A stretch of 37,717 nt of DNA from an uncultured Verrucomicrobiota bacterium (GTDB taxonomy: Bacteria > Verrucomicrobiota > Kiritimatiellia > Kiritimatiellales > Tichowtungiaceae): NCBI GenBank assembly GCA_903831085.1, contig CAIKWE010000008.1, positions 1 to 37,717 of the forward strand, given 5' to 3'. Positions within the stretch are counted from its first letter, which is position 1, and every line of letters begins with the position of its first letter. This document shows positions 1-7,733 of the stretch, piece by piece. Both the position numbers and the translations under genes were made by a program. The notes below the pieces were generated by a model. That model had not been told where the DNA came from, did no database searches, and was given only the letters and a program-made list of their open reading frames with translations.

Positions 1-326
1 ATGAAAAACAGCTCCGCGCCGGGGTGCTCGGCCTGAAGGTGCGTTATCGTGTCAAAGGTGTAGGAAACCCCGCCCCGCTGAAGCTCCATATCAGACACTT
101 CAAAACTCAGATTACCCTCCGTCGCCTGTTGAAGCATTGCTAGGCGATGCCGCCCTTCGGCCAGCGTATGCCCCTGCTTATGCGGCGGAACGGCGGCAGG
201 CACAAAAATCAGCCGGTTGAGCTCAAGTTGCTCCACCGCATCCTGCGCAATCGTCAGATGACCCAGATGCACCGGATCAAACGACCCGCCGAATACCCCG
301 ATCCGTTCTGTGGTTTTCTCTCTCAT
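1..326 (-). CDS. nadD: Nicotinate-nucleotide adenylyltransferase NadD (N-terminal part, cut by window edge)
   Basis: This enzyme adenylylates nicotinate mononucleotide to deamido-NAD in cytosolic NAD biosynthesis. Only the first 108 codons are inside the window. Translation gives MREKTTERIGVFGGSFDPVH at the start. GGSFDPVHLGHL is the nucleotidyltransferase signature with the HxGH-type ATP-binding motif, followed by FVPAAVPPHK, which is typical of NadD. The ATG at 326-324 is the only sensible start, because the signature begins about 13 residues in. No strong ribosome binding site is visible. The gene diverges from the sulfatase, so 327-462 is a shared upstream region that contains a 9-bp tandem repeat and one TTCCAA-N3-TTGGAA palindrome. 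Confidence 0.93.
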   Translation of the reverse strand, partial: MREKTTERIGVFGGSFDPVHLGHLTIAQDAVEQLELNRLIFVPAAVPPHKQGHTLAEGRHRLAMLQQATEGNLSFEVSDMELQRGGVSYTFDTITHLQAEHPGAELFF

Positions 327-350
327 TTCCAATGGTCGGAGGATTTTAAC

Positions 351-377
351 CACGGAACACACGGAACACACGGAAAA
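351..377. repeat. Three tandem 9-bp units (CACGGAACA type)
   Basis: Units at 351-359 and 360-368 are identical (CACGGAACA) and the third (369-377) ends in AAAA. The period and sequence resemble the CACAGAGGA units that form the ends of the GxxExxY cassette at 4028-4452. This is therefore probably a solitary relative of the same repeat family, with no gene attached. Confidence 0.7.
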
Positions 378-392
378 TTCCAATGTTTGGAA
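378..392. repeat. TTCCAA-N3-TTGGAA palindrome, exact copy (spacer TGT)
   Basis: This is a perfect inverted repeat with 6-bp arms and a TGT spacer, between divergent nadD and the sulfatase gene, 70 bp upstream of the sulfatase start. It is one of a family scattered through the whole window. A degenerate version (TTTCCAATGGTCGGA) overlaps the start region of nadD at about 326-340. Confidence 0.9.
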
Positions 393-462
393 AAGGTAAT
401 GACCGCAAAGCGACTGGCAGGAACCTCTTTACCAACTACCCGCCAAACTGTTAAAAGTCCCC

Positions 463-1881
463 ATGAATATGAACAAAAGAAACCTTTTAACCACAGCCGG
501 AATCGCGCTCGCGGCGGCCGGTGCCACAGGAGCCGAATCGCAGACTCCTTCTAAACCGAACATCCTCTGGATCATGACCGACCAGCAACCCGCCGACATG
601 ATGAGCTGCGCGGGAAACGCCAACCTGCGCACTCCGGCTATGGATGCTCTCGCAACCAACGGCGTCCGCTTTGAACTCGCCTACACCGCCAACCCGATCT
701 GCGTTCCCTCCCGAACCTCGATGATGACCGGACGCCTGCCGCACGAGACTGGAGTGAAATTCAACCTCGCCCGCTTCGACGTCTCTGCGGAGTCGCTCGG
801 AGCCCGCATGAAGCAGGCCGGCTATGACACCGCCTACATGGGCAAATGGCACATCCCGATGGAAAGCAAGAACAGCAAATGGCACGGATTCGATGTCATG
901 CTGGATGATCCAAAGGAATTTAATGACGAGCATCTTGAAGCACCCTTGACCGCTTTCATTAAGCAGAAACGGGATAAGCCCTTCTTTCTCGTCGCCTCGT
1001 TCACCAATCCGCACGACATCTGTGAATTCGCCCGCAAGCTGGCCAACTTCGGAAAGGGTGAAGAACCGAAGAATGGACCGTTCTTCGACCCGCCGCCGCC
1101 GGCACAGTGCCCTAAGCTGCCGGCCAACTTTGCCATTCCTCAAAACGAACCCGACATGATTCGCGTGCATCAAACGTGGCAGGAAAACACCTACCCGGCC
1201 CGCGACTGGACCGACGGACTCTGGCGGCAATACCGCTGGGAGCTCTGTCGCCTGACCGAACTCGTTGATTCCCGCATCGCCACCCTGCTCGACGCCCTGC
1301 GCGCGGAAGGACTGATGCAGAAGACCTTAATCGTACTGGTCAGCGACCATGGCGATGGCAACGCCGCGCACCACTGGAATCAGAAAACGCTCTTTTATGA
1401 TGAAACGGCGCGCGTTCCGCTCATCCTCAGCGGCCCCGGTATCTCAGCACCGGGCCGCACCGACCGCGAGCACCTCGTCTCAACCGGTCAGGATCTGTTT
1501 CCCACCTTCTGCGACTACGCCGGAATCGAAACGCCGGAAACATTGCGCGGACGGAGCCTTCGTCCGCTGGCCGAAGGCCGTGCGACCGCCTGGCGCAATC
1601 AGCTGGTTTCTGAAAACGATCTGGCCCGCCGGTTTGGCCTGGGCAGCGGCGTGGAGGGAAGAATGCTCCGCACTCAGAATTATAAATATGTGGTCTACTC
1701 CTACGGAAAAATACGCGAACAACTGACCGACATGCGCAACGACCCCGGCGAGATGAATAATCTGGCCGTCGATCCGAAATTCCGGGAAATCCTGCAGGAA
1801 CACCGTAACCGCCTCGCCGCCGAACTCAAAGAAACCGGCGACTTCTTCAACGTCCCCGGCACCGACTCCGCACCGCTTTAA
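463..1881 (+). CDS. Secreted sulfatase (arylsulfatase/alkaline phosphatase superfamily)
   Basis: This is a hydrolase of sulfate esters, probably acting on sulfated polysaccharide outside the cytoplasm. The 472-residue protein starts with a signal-like stretch (KRNLLTTAGIALAAAGATGA) and then PNILWIMTDQQ, where D40 and Q41 lie in the metal site. CVPSRTSMMTGR at 80-91 is the sulfatase signature, and C80 would be converted to formylglycine by a maturase that is not in this window. GKWH at 127-130 and SDHGDGN near 293 are further active-site motifs. Residues 1 and 3 are both Met, so the start could be 463 or 469; no clear ribosome binding site precedes either. The substrate cannot be told from the sequence. 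The KR pair near the N-terminus is not a proper twin-arginine motif, so Sec export is more likely. Confidence 0.93.
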   Translation: MNMNKRNLLTTAGIALAAAGATGAESQTPSKPNILWIMTDQQPADMMSCAGNANLRTPAMDALATNGVRFELAYTANPICVPSRTSMMTGRLPHETGVKFNLARFDVSAESLGARMKQAGYDTAYMGKWHIPMESKNSKWHGFDVMLDDPKEFNDEHLEAPLTAFIKQKRDKPFFLVASFTNPHDICEFARKLANFGKGEEPKNGPFFDPPPPAQCPKLPANFAIPQNEPDMIRVHQTWQENTYPARDWTDGLWRQYRWELCRLTELVDSRIATLLDALRAEGLMQKTLIVLVSDHGDGNAAHHWNQKTLFYDETARVPLILSGPGISAPGRTDREHLVSTGQDLFPTFCDYAGIETPETLRGRSLRPLAEGRATAWRNQLVSENDLARRFGLGSGVEGRMLRTQNYKYVVYSYGKIREQLTDMRNDPGEMNNLAVDPKFREILQEHRNRLAAELKETGDFFNVPGTDSAPL

Positions 1882-1897
1882 TCAGCCCGCAGAATTC

Positions 1898-1974
1898 TTC
1901 CAATGTTTGGAAACTGTAGGTGCTGGCGATGACCGCGCCCACCGTGCGCGGCTACAGGACATCCAATGTTTGGA
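1898..1974. repeat. Two TTCCAA-N3-TTGGAA palindromes flanking a GC-rich palindrome
   Basis: The first copy at 1898-1912 is exact (spacer TGT), 16 bp after the sulfatase stop. The second, at 1961-1975, has one mismatch (ATCCAATGTTTGGAA). Both are in the same orientation and bracket the inverted repeat at 1914-1957. Confidence 0.85.
1914..1957. repeat. GC-rich nested palindrome
   Basis: CTGTAG at 1914-1919 pairs with CTACAG at 1952-1957. Inside it, CCGCGC (1933-1938) pairs with GCGCGG (1946-1951). It could form an asymmetric hairpin in RNA. No run of T follows, so it is not a classical terminator of the sulfatase gene. Confidence 0.65.
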
Positions 1975-1978
1975 AAAC

Positions 1979-2027
1979 GGTTGCGACGGAGCGCAACCCT
2001 CCTGGAGGGCGCTGCTCCGTCAGCGCC
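1979..2027. repeat. Compound palindrome with two alternative folds
   Basis: GGTTGCG (1979-1985) pairs with CGCAACC (1992-1998), and GGCGCTG (2008-2014) pairs with CAGCGCC (2021-2027), giving two small hairpins. Alternatively GACGGAGC (1985-1992) pairs with GCTCCGTC (2014-2021) around CCCTCC/GGAGGG, giving one long hairpin. The rest of the 329-base gap before the next gene (2028-2210) has a further inverted pair, GGCGGGCC near 2095 and GGCCCGCC near 2157, but no reading frame I can support. Confidence 0.65.
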
Positions 2028-2210
2028 GATTGTTGAAGTGGCCTTAAAATCTTTACCGCCGCCGCACTTGCCTGCCGCGCCGTAGCCATGCGAAGGCGGG
2101 CCGCCTCTTATCCTGATTGTCGCGCCGAAGTGTACGAAGGCGGAAGCTTGCCGAAAGGCCCGCCAACCTGCTATAAACCTCCCGTGCCGTACGTCATTTG
2201 AAAAATTGAA

Positions 2211-2543
2211 ATGAAGAAATCGAAAAAACTGCTCTGCTGGTTTATTGGAGTCCCCGCAATATCGCTCGGTCACGTCTTCCTCATTTTTGGATTATTCGGG
2301 CTGTTGTTCGGTTTGGGTGAAAGTCTACCTCCACCATCGCCATGGATTATGAGATCCCTTTCCGCAAGTTTTGCCGTTCTGAGTCCTCTCACCTATCTGG
2401 TTGGGTTTCTAGACCGCGCCATAAGAATGCCTGAGTTTTGTTATTACCTCTCCTTTGTCATTGGCCCCCTTTTGTGGTGGAGCTTAATTGCATGGCTGAT
2501 CACGGAGAAGCCCATGAATAAATGGAGAAAAAAAGGCCTTTAA
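2211..2543 (+). CDS. Small hypothetical membrane protein
   Basis: I do not recognise this 110-residue protein. It has a basic N-terminus (MKKSKK), a hydrophobic segment at about residues 8-36, another at about 50-66, and a third at about 77-97, and it ends in a basic tail (NKWRKKGL). This suggests a small inner-membrane protein with three or so spanning segments. The base composition is visibly more AT-rich than in the neighbouring genes, and the ribosome binding site is poor (TTGAAA just before ATG). It lies alone between a repeat-rich gap and the convergent gatB gene. It may be a recent arrival or a fast-evolving orphan. The reading frame is supported by its coherent hydrophobic pattern rather than by homology. 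Confidence 0.55.
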   Translation: MKKSKKLLCWFIGVPAISLGHVFLIFGLFGLLFGLGESLPPPSPWIMRSLSASFAVLSPLTYLVGFLDRAIRMPEFCYYLSFVIGPLLWWSLIAWLITEKPMNKWRKKGL

Positions 2544-2588
2544 CCTTAATTTAAACGGCTAAATTCTTCGCGTCTTGGCGGGTAAACC

Positions 2589-4013
2589 CTATGCATCCAG
2601 CTTCTTCTTGAGCATGGCGATGACGGCGGGAGGATTGGCTTTGCCTTTGCTCTGCTTCATGACGTAGCCCATGAGCGAATTGATGGATGCCGGATTGCCG
2701 GCCTTATAATCCGCGACGGCCTTGGTGTTTCCGGCGATCGCTTCTTCGGCCCATTTTTCGAGCGCGCTGTCATCGTTGACCTGCGCCATCCCTTTGGCTT
2801 CAACTACGGCTTTCGGATCGCCGCCTGCGGTGAAGAGAATTTCAATCAGTTCGTTGGCGGCGCTGGAGCCGATGGTTCCACCGCTGACCAAGTCGGCGAC
2901 CTGTGCCAGCGCGTCCGGAGTCAGCTTGCTTTCAACAACGCGGATGCTCTTTTCCGTAACGAGACTGGCGACTTTGCCCATCATGTAGTTTGAAACCAGC
3001 TTGTACTGTTTCGTCTTTTTGCAGGCGGCATCGAAGAAGTCGGAAGTGGATTTTTCGGCGGTGAGGACTTTAGCATCGTAGTCGGGCAGTCCGAGTTCTT
3101 TGACGTAACGTTCACGGCGCTGGACAGGCAGTTCCGGCAGTTCCGATTTCCACTGAGCGATCTGCGCGGCGGAAATTTCAACCGGAAGCAAATCCGGCTC
3201 GGGGAAGTAGCGGTAGTCGTGGGCGTCTTCTTTGGTGCGCTGCGAAAAGGTTTCGCCGCGATCAGAGTCGTAGCCGCGGGTTTCCTGGACGACTTTGCCG
3301 CCGTTTTCAATCACTTCGATCTGCCGCTCAATTTCGTACTTGATGGCCTCAACAATGAAGCTGGGCGAATTCATGTTTTTGATCTCAACCTTGGCGCCGA
3401 GCTTTTCCTGTCCGACCGGCCGGACGCTGACGTTGACGTCGGAGCGCATGTGCCCTTTTTCGAGGTCACAGTCGGAAATGCCGCCGTATTCCATGATCAG
3501 CTTGAGCGCCTGAATGTAGGCGAAGGCGTCGTCGGCCGAATGCATACAGGGCGTGGAAACAATTTCCATCAGCGCGGTGCCGGCGCGGTTATAGTCGATC
3601 AGGCTGCCACTGGCGGCGTGGGTGTTCTTAGCGGCGTTTTCTTCCTGATGAATCCGCTCCAGAGTGAAAGTTTTCAGCTCGCCGTTCACTTCCGTCACGA
3701 TCTGTCCGCCGAGGCAGAGCGGCTGGTCGGCCTGCGTGATCTGGTAGTTTTTGGACATGTCGGGGTAGAAATAGTTTTTGCGGTCCCACTTGGAGTGCGG
3801 GTTGATCTTGCAACCGAGCAGCAGTCCGGCCTTACAGCAGAGCTCGATGGCCTTGGCGTTGAAAACCGGAAGCGCGCCGGGATAGCCGAGACAGACGGGG
3901 CAGACGTTGGTGTTCGGCGCCGCGCCGTACTCGTGCTTACAGCCGCAGAACATCTTCGTCCGCGTCTTCTGCATCACATGGGTCTCAAGCCCGATACATG
4001 CTTCGTATTTCAT
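2589..4013 (-). CDS. gatB: Aspartyl/glutamyl-tRNA(Asn/Gln) amidotransferase subunit B
   Basis: GatB phosphorylates and transamidates misacylated Glu-tRNA(Gln) or Asp-tRNA(Asn), using ammonia delivered by GatA. The protein (474 residues from the chosen start) opens with MKYEACIGLETHVMQ, the standard GatB beginning. Cysteines at 23, 25, 38 and 41 (FCGC...CPVC) match the zinc-site spacing, and LDYNRAG-like SLIDYNRAGTALMEIV and the C-terminal YqeY-like tail are present. An in-frame ATG four codons upstream (4025) is possible. The inner ATG at 4013 is preferred because GGAAG sits 5 bases before it and the family starts there. The gene follows gatC-gatA on the same strand but is separated from gatA by an inserted cassette. 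Normal length. Confidence 0.97.
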   Translation of the reverse strand: MKYEACIGLETHVMQKTRTKMFCGCKHEYGAAPNTNVCPVCLGYPGALPVFNAKAIELCCKAGLLLGCKINPHSKWDRKNYFYPDMSKNYQITQADQPLCLGGQIVTEVNGELKTFTLERIHQEENAAKNTHAASGSLIDYNRAGTALMEIVSTPCMHSADDAFAYIQALKLIMEYGGISDCDLEKGHMRSDVNVSVRPVGQEKLGAKVEIKNMNSPSFIVEAIKYEIERQIEVIENGGKVVQETRGYDSDRGETFSQRTKEDAHDYRYFPEPDLLPVEISAAQIAQWKSELPELPVQRRERYVKELGLPDYDAKVLTAEKSTSDFFDAACKKTKQYKLVSNYMMGKVASLVTEKSIRVVESKLTPDALAQVADLVSGGTIGSSAANELIEILFTAGGDPKAVVEAKGMAQVNDDSALEKWAEEAIAGNTKAVADYKAGNPASINSLMGYVMKQSKGKANPPAVIAMLKKKLDA

Positions 4014-4027
4014 ACCAACTTCCATTC

Positions 4028-4452
4028 ACCACAGAGGGCACGGAGGAACACAGAGGGGTCAGTTTACCCGCCGTGTAATACCTTCCCTAAGGTGCTTCAC
4101 ATTAAAATTTATAAGCAAACCAACTTTGCATCTACTCAACTTCAAATAGGTAATCAGTTGCGCCTCATGAACCGGAAGCGTCTTTTCAACTGACTTCAAT
4201 TCAACAATCACCTGATCTTCAACCAGAATATCCAGCCGGTAACCGGCATCCACTTCAACACCCTCATACACCACCGGAAGAATCACCTCCGCCTTTACAG
4301 CTAGTCCTTGCTTCTTCAATCATACACCAGACAGGCCTGATAGGCACTCTCGAGGAGCCCCGGGCCAAGCGCCGAATGCACCTTCATGGCCGCACCAATT
4401 ATTTTCTCTGTCAATTGATCCATCCTCAGTGATCCTCTGTGTCCTCTGTGGT
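4028..4452. mobile_element. Putative cassette with 29-bp inverted ends carrying a GxxExxY gene
   Basis: The left end at 4028-4056 reads ACCACAGAGGGCACGGAGG and continues. The right end at 4424-4452, read on the minus strand, starts ACCACAGAGGACACAGAGG. By eye 25 of 29 positions agree, so the two ends are imperfect terminal inverted repeats built from 9-bp CACAGAGGA-like units. The GxxExxY frame fills the space between them: its ATG touches the right end and its stop lies 2 bp from the left end. The unit sits between gatA and gatB, which normally adjoin. Repeats of this ACAGAGG type near GxxExxY genes are familiar from other genomes, but mobility is my inference. No transposase is present. Confidence 0.65.
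4059..4423 (-). pseudogene. GxxExxY protein (PD-(D/E)XK nuclease-like), frameshifted
   Basis: The start frame reads [20 protein letters not shown] and then [15 protein letters not shown] before a stop. GLLESAY is the family's G-x-x-E-x-x-Y motif. The second frame continues with KKQGLAVKAEVILPVVYEG, then YRLDILVEDQVIVELKSVEK, and ends GITRRVN. The D...ELK pattern is the PD-(D/E)XK-type catalytic core. The two frames join near 4320: one missing base turns the expected Tyr-Glu-Leu-Lys-Lys into a stop. The total length, 365 bases, is one short of 122 codons, which fits a single deletion. A TTG at 4319 could start the second half (86 codons), but that product would lack the motif. Function of the family is not established. 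A sequencing error in the source would restore an intact gene. Confidence 0.85.
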
Positions 4453-5915
4453 TAAATTCTTGGTTTCTGCCGATGCCAATCGGTGGTCTGTTCGTAGGCG
4501 TGGCCGATTTTGAGGATATTCGCCTCTTTGAACGAGTCGCCGAGAATCTGGAGCCCGATCGGCAGGCCCGCCTTCGAAAATCCGCACGGCACGCTCAGTC
4601 CGCAGATGCCCGCGAGATTGACCGGCGTGGTTAGAATGTCGTCGAGGTACATCTTGAGCGGGTCGTTGGTCTTCTCGCCGATTTTATAGGCAGGTGTCGG
4701 CGTAACCGGCGCGAGGATCGCGTCGCACTGCTTGAAGGCTGCGGTGAAATCGTTACGGATGAGCGTGCGGACTTTCTGAGCGCGCAGGTAATAAGCGTCG
4801 TAGTAGCCGCTTGAAAGAACGTAGGTGCCAAGAATAATGCGGCGTTTGACTTCCGGCCCGAAGCCAGCGGCGCGGGTTTTGCCGTACAGCTCAATCGGAT
4901 CGGCACCGTCTTTGCGCAAGCCGTAGCGGATGCCATCGAAGCGCGCGAGGTTGGCGGAGGCTTCGGCGGTGGCGATGATGTAATAGACCGCAATCGCATA
5001 CTTTGAATGCGGCAGACTAATATTCACAATCTCTGCGCCGAGTTCCTGACAATGCTTTTTTGCATTCCAGACAGCCGTTGCAACTTCGGTATCCATACCA
5101 TCGACAAAATATTCGTTCGGCAGGCCAAGCTTCATTCCCTTGAGGCTGTGGTCATCCGTCAGCTCTTTTGCAAAGTTCGGAACGGGCAGATCGATCGAAG
5201 TGGAATCCATTTCGTCTTTGCCCGCCATCGCTTCGAGCAGAATGGCGGAATCCTTCACCGTCTTGGTGATCGGACCGATCTGGTCGAGCGACGAGGCAAA
5301 GGCGGTTAGGCCGTAACGCGAAATCATACCGTAAGTCGGCTTCAGGCCAACGCATCCGCAGAAGGCGGCGGGCTGGCGGATCGAGCCGCCGGTATCGGAG
5401 CCTAGCGCGGCGACCGCTTCGTCGGCAGCGACGCTGGCGGCGGAGCCGCCGGAGGAGCCGCCGGGAACGTGGTCGGTATTCCACGGATTGCGCGTCTTCT
5501 TAAACGCCGAGCTTTCGGTGCTGGAGCCCATCGCAAACTCGTCCATGTTGACGCGGCCAAGGAAAACCGCGCCCGCTTCGCGCAGTTTGGCGATGGCGGT
5601 GGCATCGTACGGCGCGATGTAGCCCTCGAGGATTTTCGACGAGCAGGTGCAGGGCTGACCTTTGACGTTGAGCAGGTCTTTAATCGCCAACGGGATGCCA
5701 AGCAGCGCGCCCTTTTTACCGGCGGCGCGCGCCTTGTCGGCGGCTTCGGCCTGTTTCAGCGCGGAGGCGCGGTCGAGGGTCAGGTAGGCGTTGATTTTCC
5801 CGTCGCGCGCATCAATCGCGGCGAGCACATCGTTGACGATCTCGACGGAAGTGCATTTTCCCTGCTCCAGAAGGTCGGACAACTCGGAAATTGTTTTGGT
5901 GTTAAGGTTAGCCAT
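4452..5915 (-). CDS. gatA: Aspartyl/glutamyl-tRNA(Asn/Gln) amidotransferase subunit A
   Basis: GatA is the glutaminase of the GatCAB complex and feeds ammonia to GatB. The 487-residue protein is an amidase-signature enzyme with the full Ser-cisSer-Lys triad visible: K79 in AIKD, S154 in GGSSGG and S178 in DTGGSIRQP. Length is normal for the family. It starts 2 bases after the gatC stop, so the two are co-transcribed. Its stop codon (TAA at 4454-4452) overlaps the end repeat of the inserted cassette, and the C-terminus (DWHRQKPRI) looks complete. GatB, the third subunit, follows after that cassette. The presence of GatCAB implies that at least one of Gln-tRNA(Gln) or Asn-tRNA(Asn) is made by transamidation in this organism. 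Confidence 0.97.
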   Translation of the reverse strand: MANLNTKTISELSDLLEQGKCTSVEIVNDVLAAIDARDGKINAYLTLDRASALKQAEAADKARAAGKKGALLGIPLAIKDLLNVKGQPCTCSSKILEGYIAPYDATAIAKLREAGAVFLGRVNMDEFAMGSSTESSAFKKTRNPWNTDHVPGGSSGGSAASVAADEAVAALGSDTGGSIRQPAAFCGCVGLKPTYGMISRYGLTAFASSLDQIGPITKTVKDSAILLEAMAGKDEMDSTSIDLPVPNFAKELTDDHSLKGMKLGLPNEYFVDGMDTEVATAVWNAKKHCQELGAEIVNISLPHSKYAIAVYYIIATAEASANLARFDGIRYGLRKDGADPIELYGKTRAAGFGPEVKRRIILGTYVLSSGYYDAYYLRAQKVRTLIRNDFTAAFKQCDAILAPVTPTPAYKIGEKTNDPLKMYLDDILTTPVNLAGICGLSVPCGFSKAGLPIGLQILGDSFKEANILKIGHAYEQTTDWHRQKPRI

Positions 5916-5917
5916 GG

Positions 5918-6208
5918 TTATTCCAAAATTTTGGGGACGAGTATCTGCCCGTCGCGGGCGGCCGGAGCGTTGGCGATGACGGCGTCGTGATCAAGCGAGG
6001 CGCGCGGTGTGTCGTCACGAAGCACGTTAACCAGCGCCATGGCATGCGCGGTCGGCTCGACATTCGAAACGTCGAGTTCGCCCAGCTGCTCAACATACGT
6101 GAGCACCTGGTCGAGCTGTCCCTGAAACAGCTTCGTTTCCCCGTCCGTGAGGTGAATCCGCGCCAGATGCGCGATATAGGAAACGTCCATATGAGTTGAG
6201 TCGGCCAT
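5918..6208 (-). CDS. gatC: Aspartyl/glutamyl-tRNA(Asn/Gln) amidotransferase subunit C
   Basis: This 96-residue small subunit stabilises the GatA-GatB interface. The sequence [20 protein letters not shown] matches the GatC start, followed by [21 protein letters not shown] and the conserved C-terminal LRDDTPR segment. The reading frame stays open far upstream, but the start at 6208 is chosen because GGAGA lies 8 bases before this ATG and family alignment begins here. It is first in the gatC-gatA-(cassette)-gatB order. The region 6209-6328 is a divergent promoter region shared with trmB and contains a TTCCAA-N3-TTGGAA palindrome. Confidence 0.95.
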   Translation of the reverse strand: MADSTHMDVSYIAHLARIHLTDGETKLFQGQLDQVLTYVEQLGELDVSNVEPTAHAMALVNVLRDDTPRASLDHDAVIANAPAARDGQILVPKILE

Positions 6209-6269
6209 GCTTTTCTCCAAATGAGGCCAAACTATAGACAGGCCGCTAGAACCGGGCAAGCGGACACTT

Positions 6270-6284
6270 TTCCAATGTTTGGAA
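6270..6284. repeat. TTCCAA-N3-TTGGAA palindrome, exact copy between divergent gatC and trmB
   Basis: The arms are exact, the spacer is TGT, and extra flanking T and A extend the symmetry. A half-site (TTCCAAACAT) follows at 6301-6310, just 19 bp before the trmB start. The position suits an operator acting on either or both divergent units, but no regulator is known. Confidence 0.88.
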
Positions 6285-6328
6285 ATTTCCGTTGATATTC
6301 TTCCAAACATCGTAAAAATGGCCGCCCT

Positions 6329-6922
6329 ATGACACAGCTCCCCGAAACCCAGCGCATCTTTCCCGAACAGTGGCTCGAACCGGTCGACTTTTCGGCCCGC
6401 TTCGAACATCCGGAGCGTCCGTTCGAAATCGACCTCGGCTTCGGAAAGGGGCGCTTTCTGCTGGCACGCGCCCGGAAGTTTCCGGAAACCAATTTCCTGG
6501 GAATCGATCGTCTGCTCAACCGGACAAAGCGGATGGACAAGAAAGTGCGGCGGCAGGGCCTGCCCAATGTCCGCGTTTTACGCCTGGACGGCTATTATGC
6601 CGTTACCTATCTCGTGCCGCCGCAAAGCGTGGACACCTATTACGTTTTCTATCCCGACCCGTGGCCGAAAGGAAAACACCACCACCACCGTATTTTCAAT
6701 GAACTGTTTATGGATGCCATCGCCCGCACGCTCAAACCCGGCGGAAAACTCCACGCCTCGACCGACCACCTGCCCTACTTCAAAGAAATCTACAAGCTGA
6801 TCAAAAACGACAGCCGCTTCGAAGAAACCGAAACGTTCGTTCCGTCTGAGGATGAAGTCAGCGACTTTGAGCTAATCTTCGCCCACAAAACGCCGGGCCG
6901 CTGCTCGTTCATCCGTAAGTAA
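6329..6922 (+). CDS. trmB: tRNA (guanine-N7-)-methyltransferase TrmB
   Basis: TrmB methylates N7 of guanosine 46 in tRNA using S-adenosylmethionine. The 197-residue protein shows the SAM-binding loop DLGFGKGRFLL (35-45), the acidic FLGIDR segment (57-61), and YPDPWPKGKHHHHR (108-121), the family's FPDPWPKxRH catalytic motif. The four histidines in a row are unusual, since the family normally has H-x-K-R-R there. No good ribosome binding site precedes the ATG. A four-codon frame (ATG GCC GCC CTA TGA, 6318-6332) overlaps the start as ATGA and might deliver ribosomes by coupling. It heads the plus-strand run trmB-ymdB-yceH-xseA-xseB. Confidence 0.95.
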   Translation: MTQLPETQRIFPEQWLEPVDFSARFEHPERPFEIDLGFGKGRFLLARARKFPETNFLGIDRLLNRTKRMDKKVRRQGLPNVRVLRLDGYYAVTYLVPPQSVDTYYVFYPDPWPKGKHHHHRIFNELFMDAIARTLKPGGKLHASTDHLPYFKEIYKLIKNDSRFEETETFVPSEDEVSDFELIFAHKTPGRCSFIRK

Positions 6923-6961
6923 ATCTTTTGCCCGCCAAGGCGTTATGGCAGACTCGGCGGC

Positions 6962-7732
6962 ATGAAGATTCTTTTCACAGGCGATATGGTTGGCAGCGCG
7001 GGCCGGCAGGTTTTTCAACGCGTCACGGAGCGGCTTCGCGCGGAAGGCCGGATCGATCTCGTTATCGCCAACGCCGAGAACGCCGCAGGCGGGCGCGGCC
7101 CGTCGCCTGAAATCGTCGAAGCTCTTTTTGTTGCCGGAGCCGCCGCGCTGACACTCGGCGACCACGCCTGGGACGATAAAACACTAATCCCTCTGCTCGA
7201 CACCGAGCCGCGCCTGATCCGTCCGGCCAACCTGCCGCCCGCCGCGTCGGGTCGCGGTATGACGACCATTGAAACGGACGAAGGCCCGATTTGCATCATT
7301 TCGCTGATCGGGCGCGTTTTCCTCGATCCGGCCGACTGTCCGTTCCGCACCGCCGACCGGCTGATCGGCATGGCCAAGGCCAAAACCATCCTGATTGATT
7401 TCCACGCCGAGGCGACGTCGGAAAAAATCGCGCTAGGCCGTTACCTCGACGGACGCGTCACTGCTGTGCTTGGAACGCACACGCACGTCCAGACTTCGGA
7501 CGAAGCTCTTCTGCCGAATGGCACGGCCTACATCACCGACCTCGGCATGACCGGCCCGAAGGATTCCGTGATCGGGCGCGAGGTCGAACCGGTTGTTCAA
7601 AAATTCATTACCGGCATGCCGCAGAAGTTCGATACGGCGAAAAATGATCCGGCGCTCGAAGGCGTCATTCTGGACATCGATATCCAGACCGGTAAAGCAC
7701 GCTCCATTGAGCGGATTAGAGAACGGAACTAA
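6962..7732 (+). CDS. YmdB-family metallophosphoesterase (cyclic-nucleotide phosphodiesterase type)
   Basis: YmdB-type enzymes hydrolyse 2',3'- and 3',5'-cyclic nucleotides with a di-metal centre. The 256-residue protein has the ligand set in order: D8 (FTGDMVG), E39 and N40 (NAENAAGG), position 67 and H68, H148 (IDFHAEATSEK), and H173 and H175 (GTHTHVQT). Position 67 is Asp (LTLGDHAWD), whereas the usual motif is GNH with Asn as ligand. Asp can also bind metal, so activity is not excluded. Length matches the family. The ATG at 6962 gives the canonical MKILFTGD start. The stop is one base from the yceH ATG, indicating translational coupling. The biological role in this organism is not shown by context. 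Confidence 0.9.
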   Translation: MKILFTGDMVGSAGRQVFQRVTERLRAEGRIDLVIANAENAAGGRGPSPEIVEALFVAGAAALTLGDHAWDDKTLIPLLDTEPRLIRPANLPPAASGRGMTTIETDEGPICIISLIGRVFLDPADCPFRTADRLIGMAKAKTILIDFHAEATSEKIALGRYLDGRVTAVLGTHTHVQTSDEALLPNGTAYITDLGMTGPKDSVIGREVEPVVQKFITGMPQKFDTAKNDPALEGVILDIDIQTGKARSIERIRERN

Positions 7733-7733
7733 A

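Noticed and set aside
147-554. Plus-strand frame across the nadD start and the 9-bp repeats
   Set aside because: It is antisense to the NadD nucleotidyltransferase motif, and its downstream part is the repeat read as protein (HGTHGTHG).
1898-2027. CRISPR array from the repeated palindromes
   Set aside because: The repeats are irregularly spaced, differ in sequence type and have no uniform spacers, and no cas gene is present.
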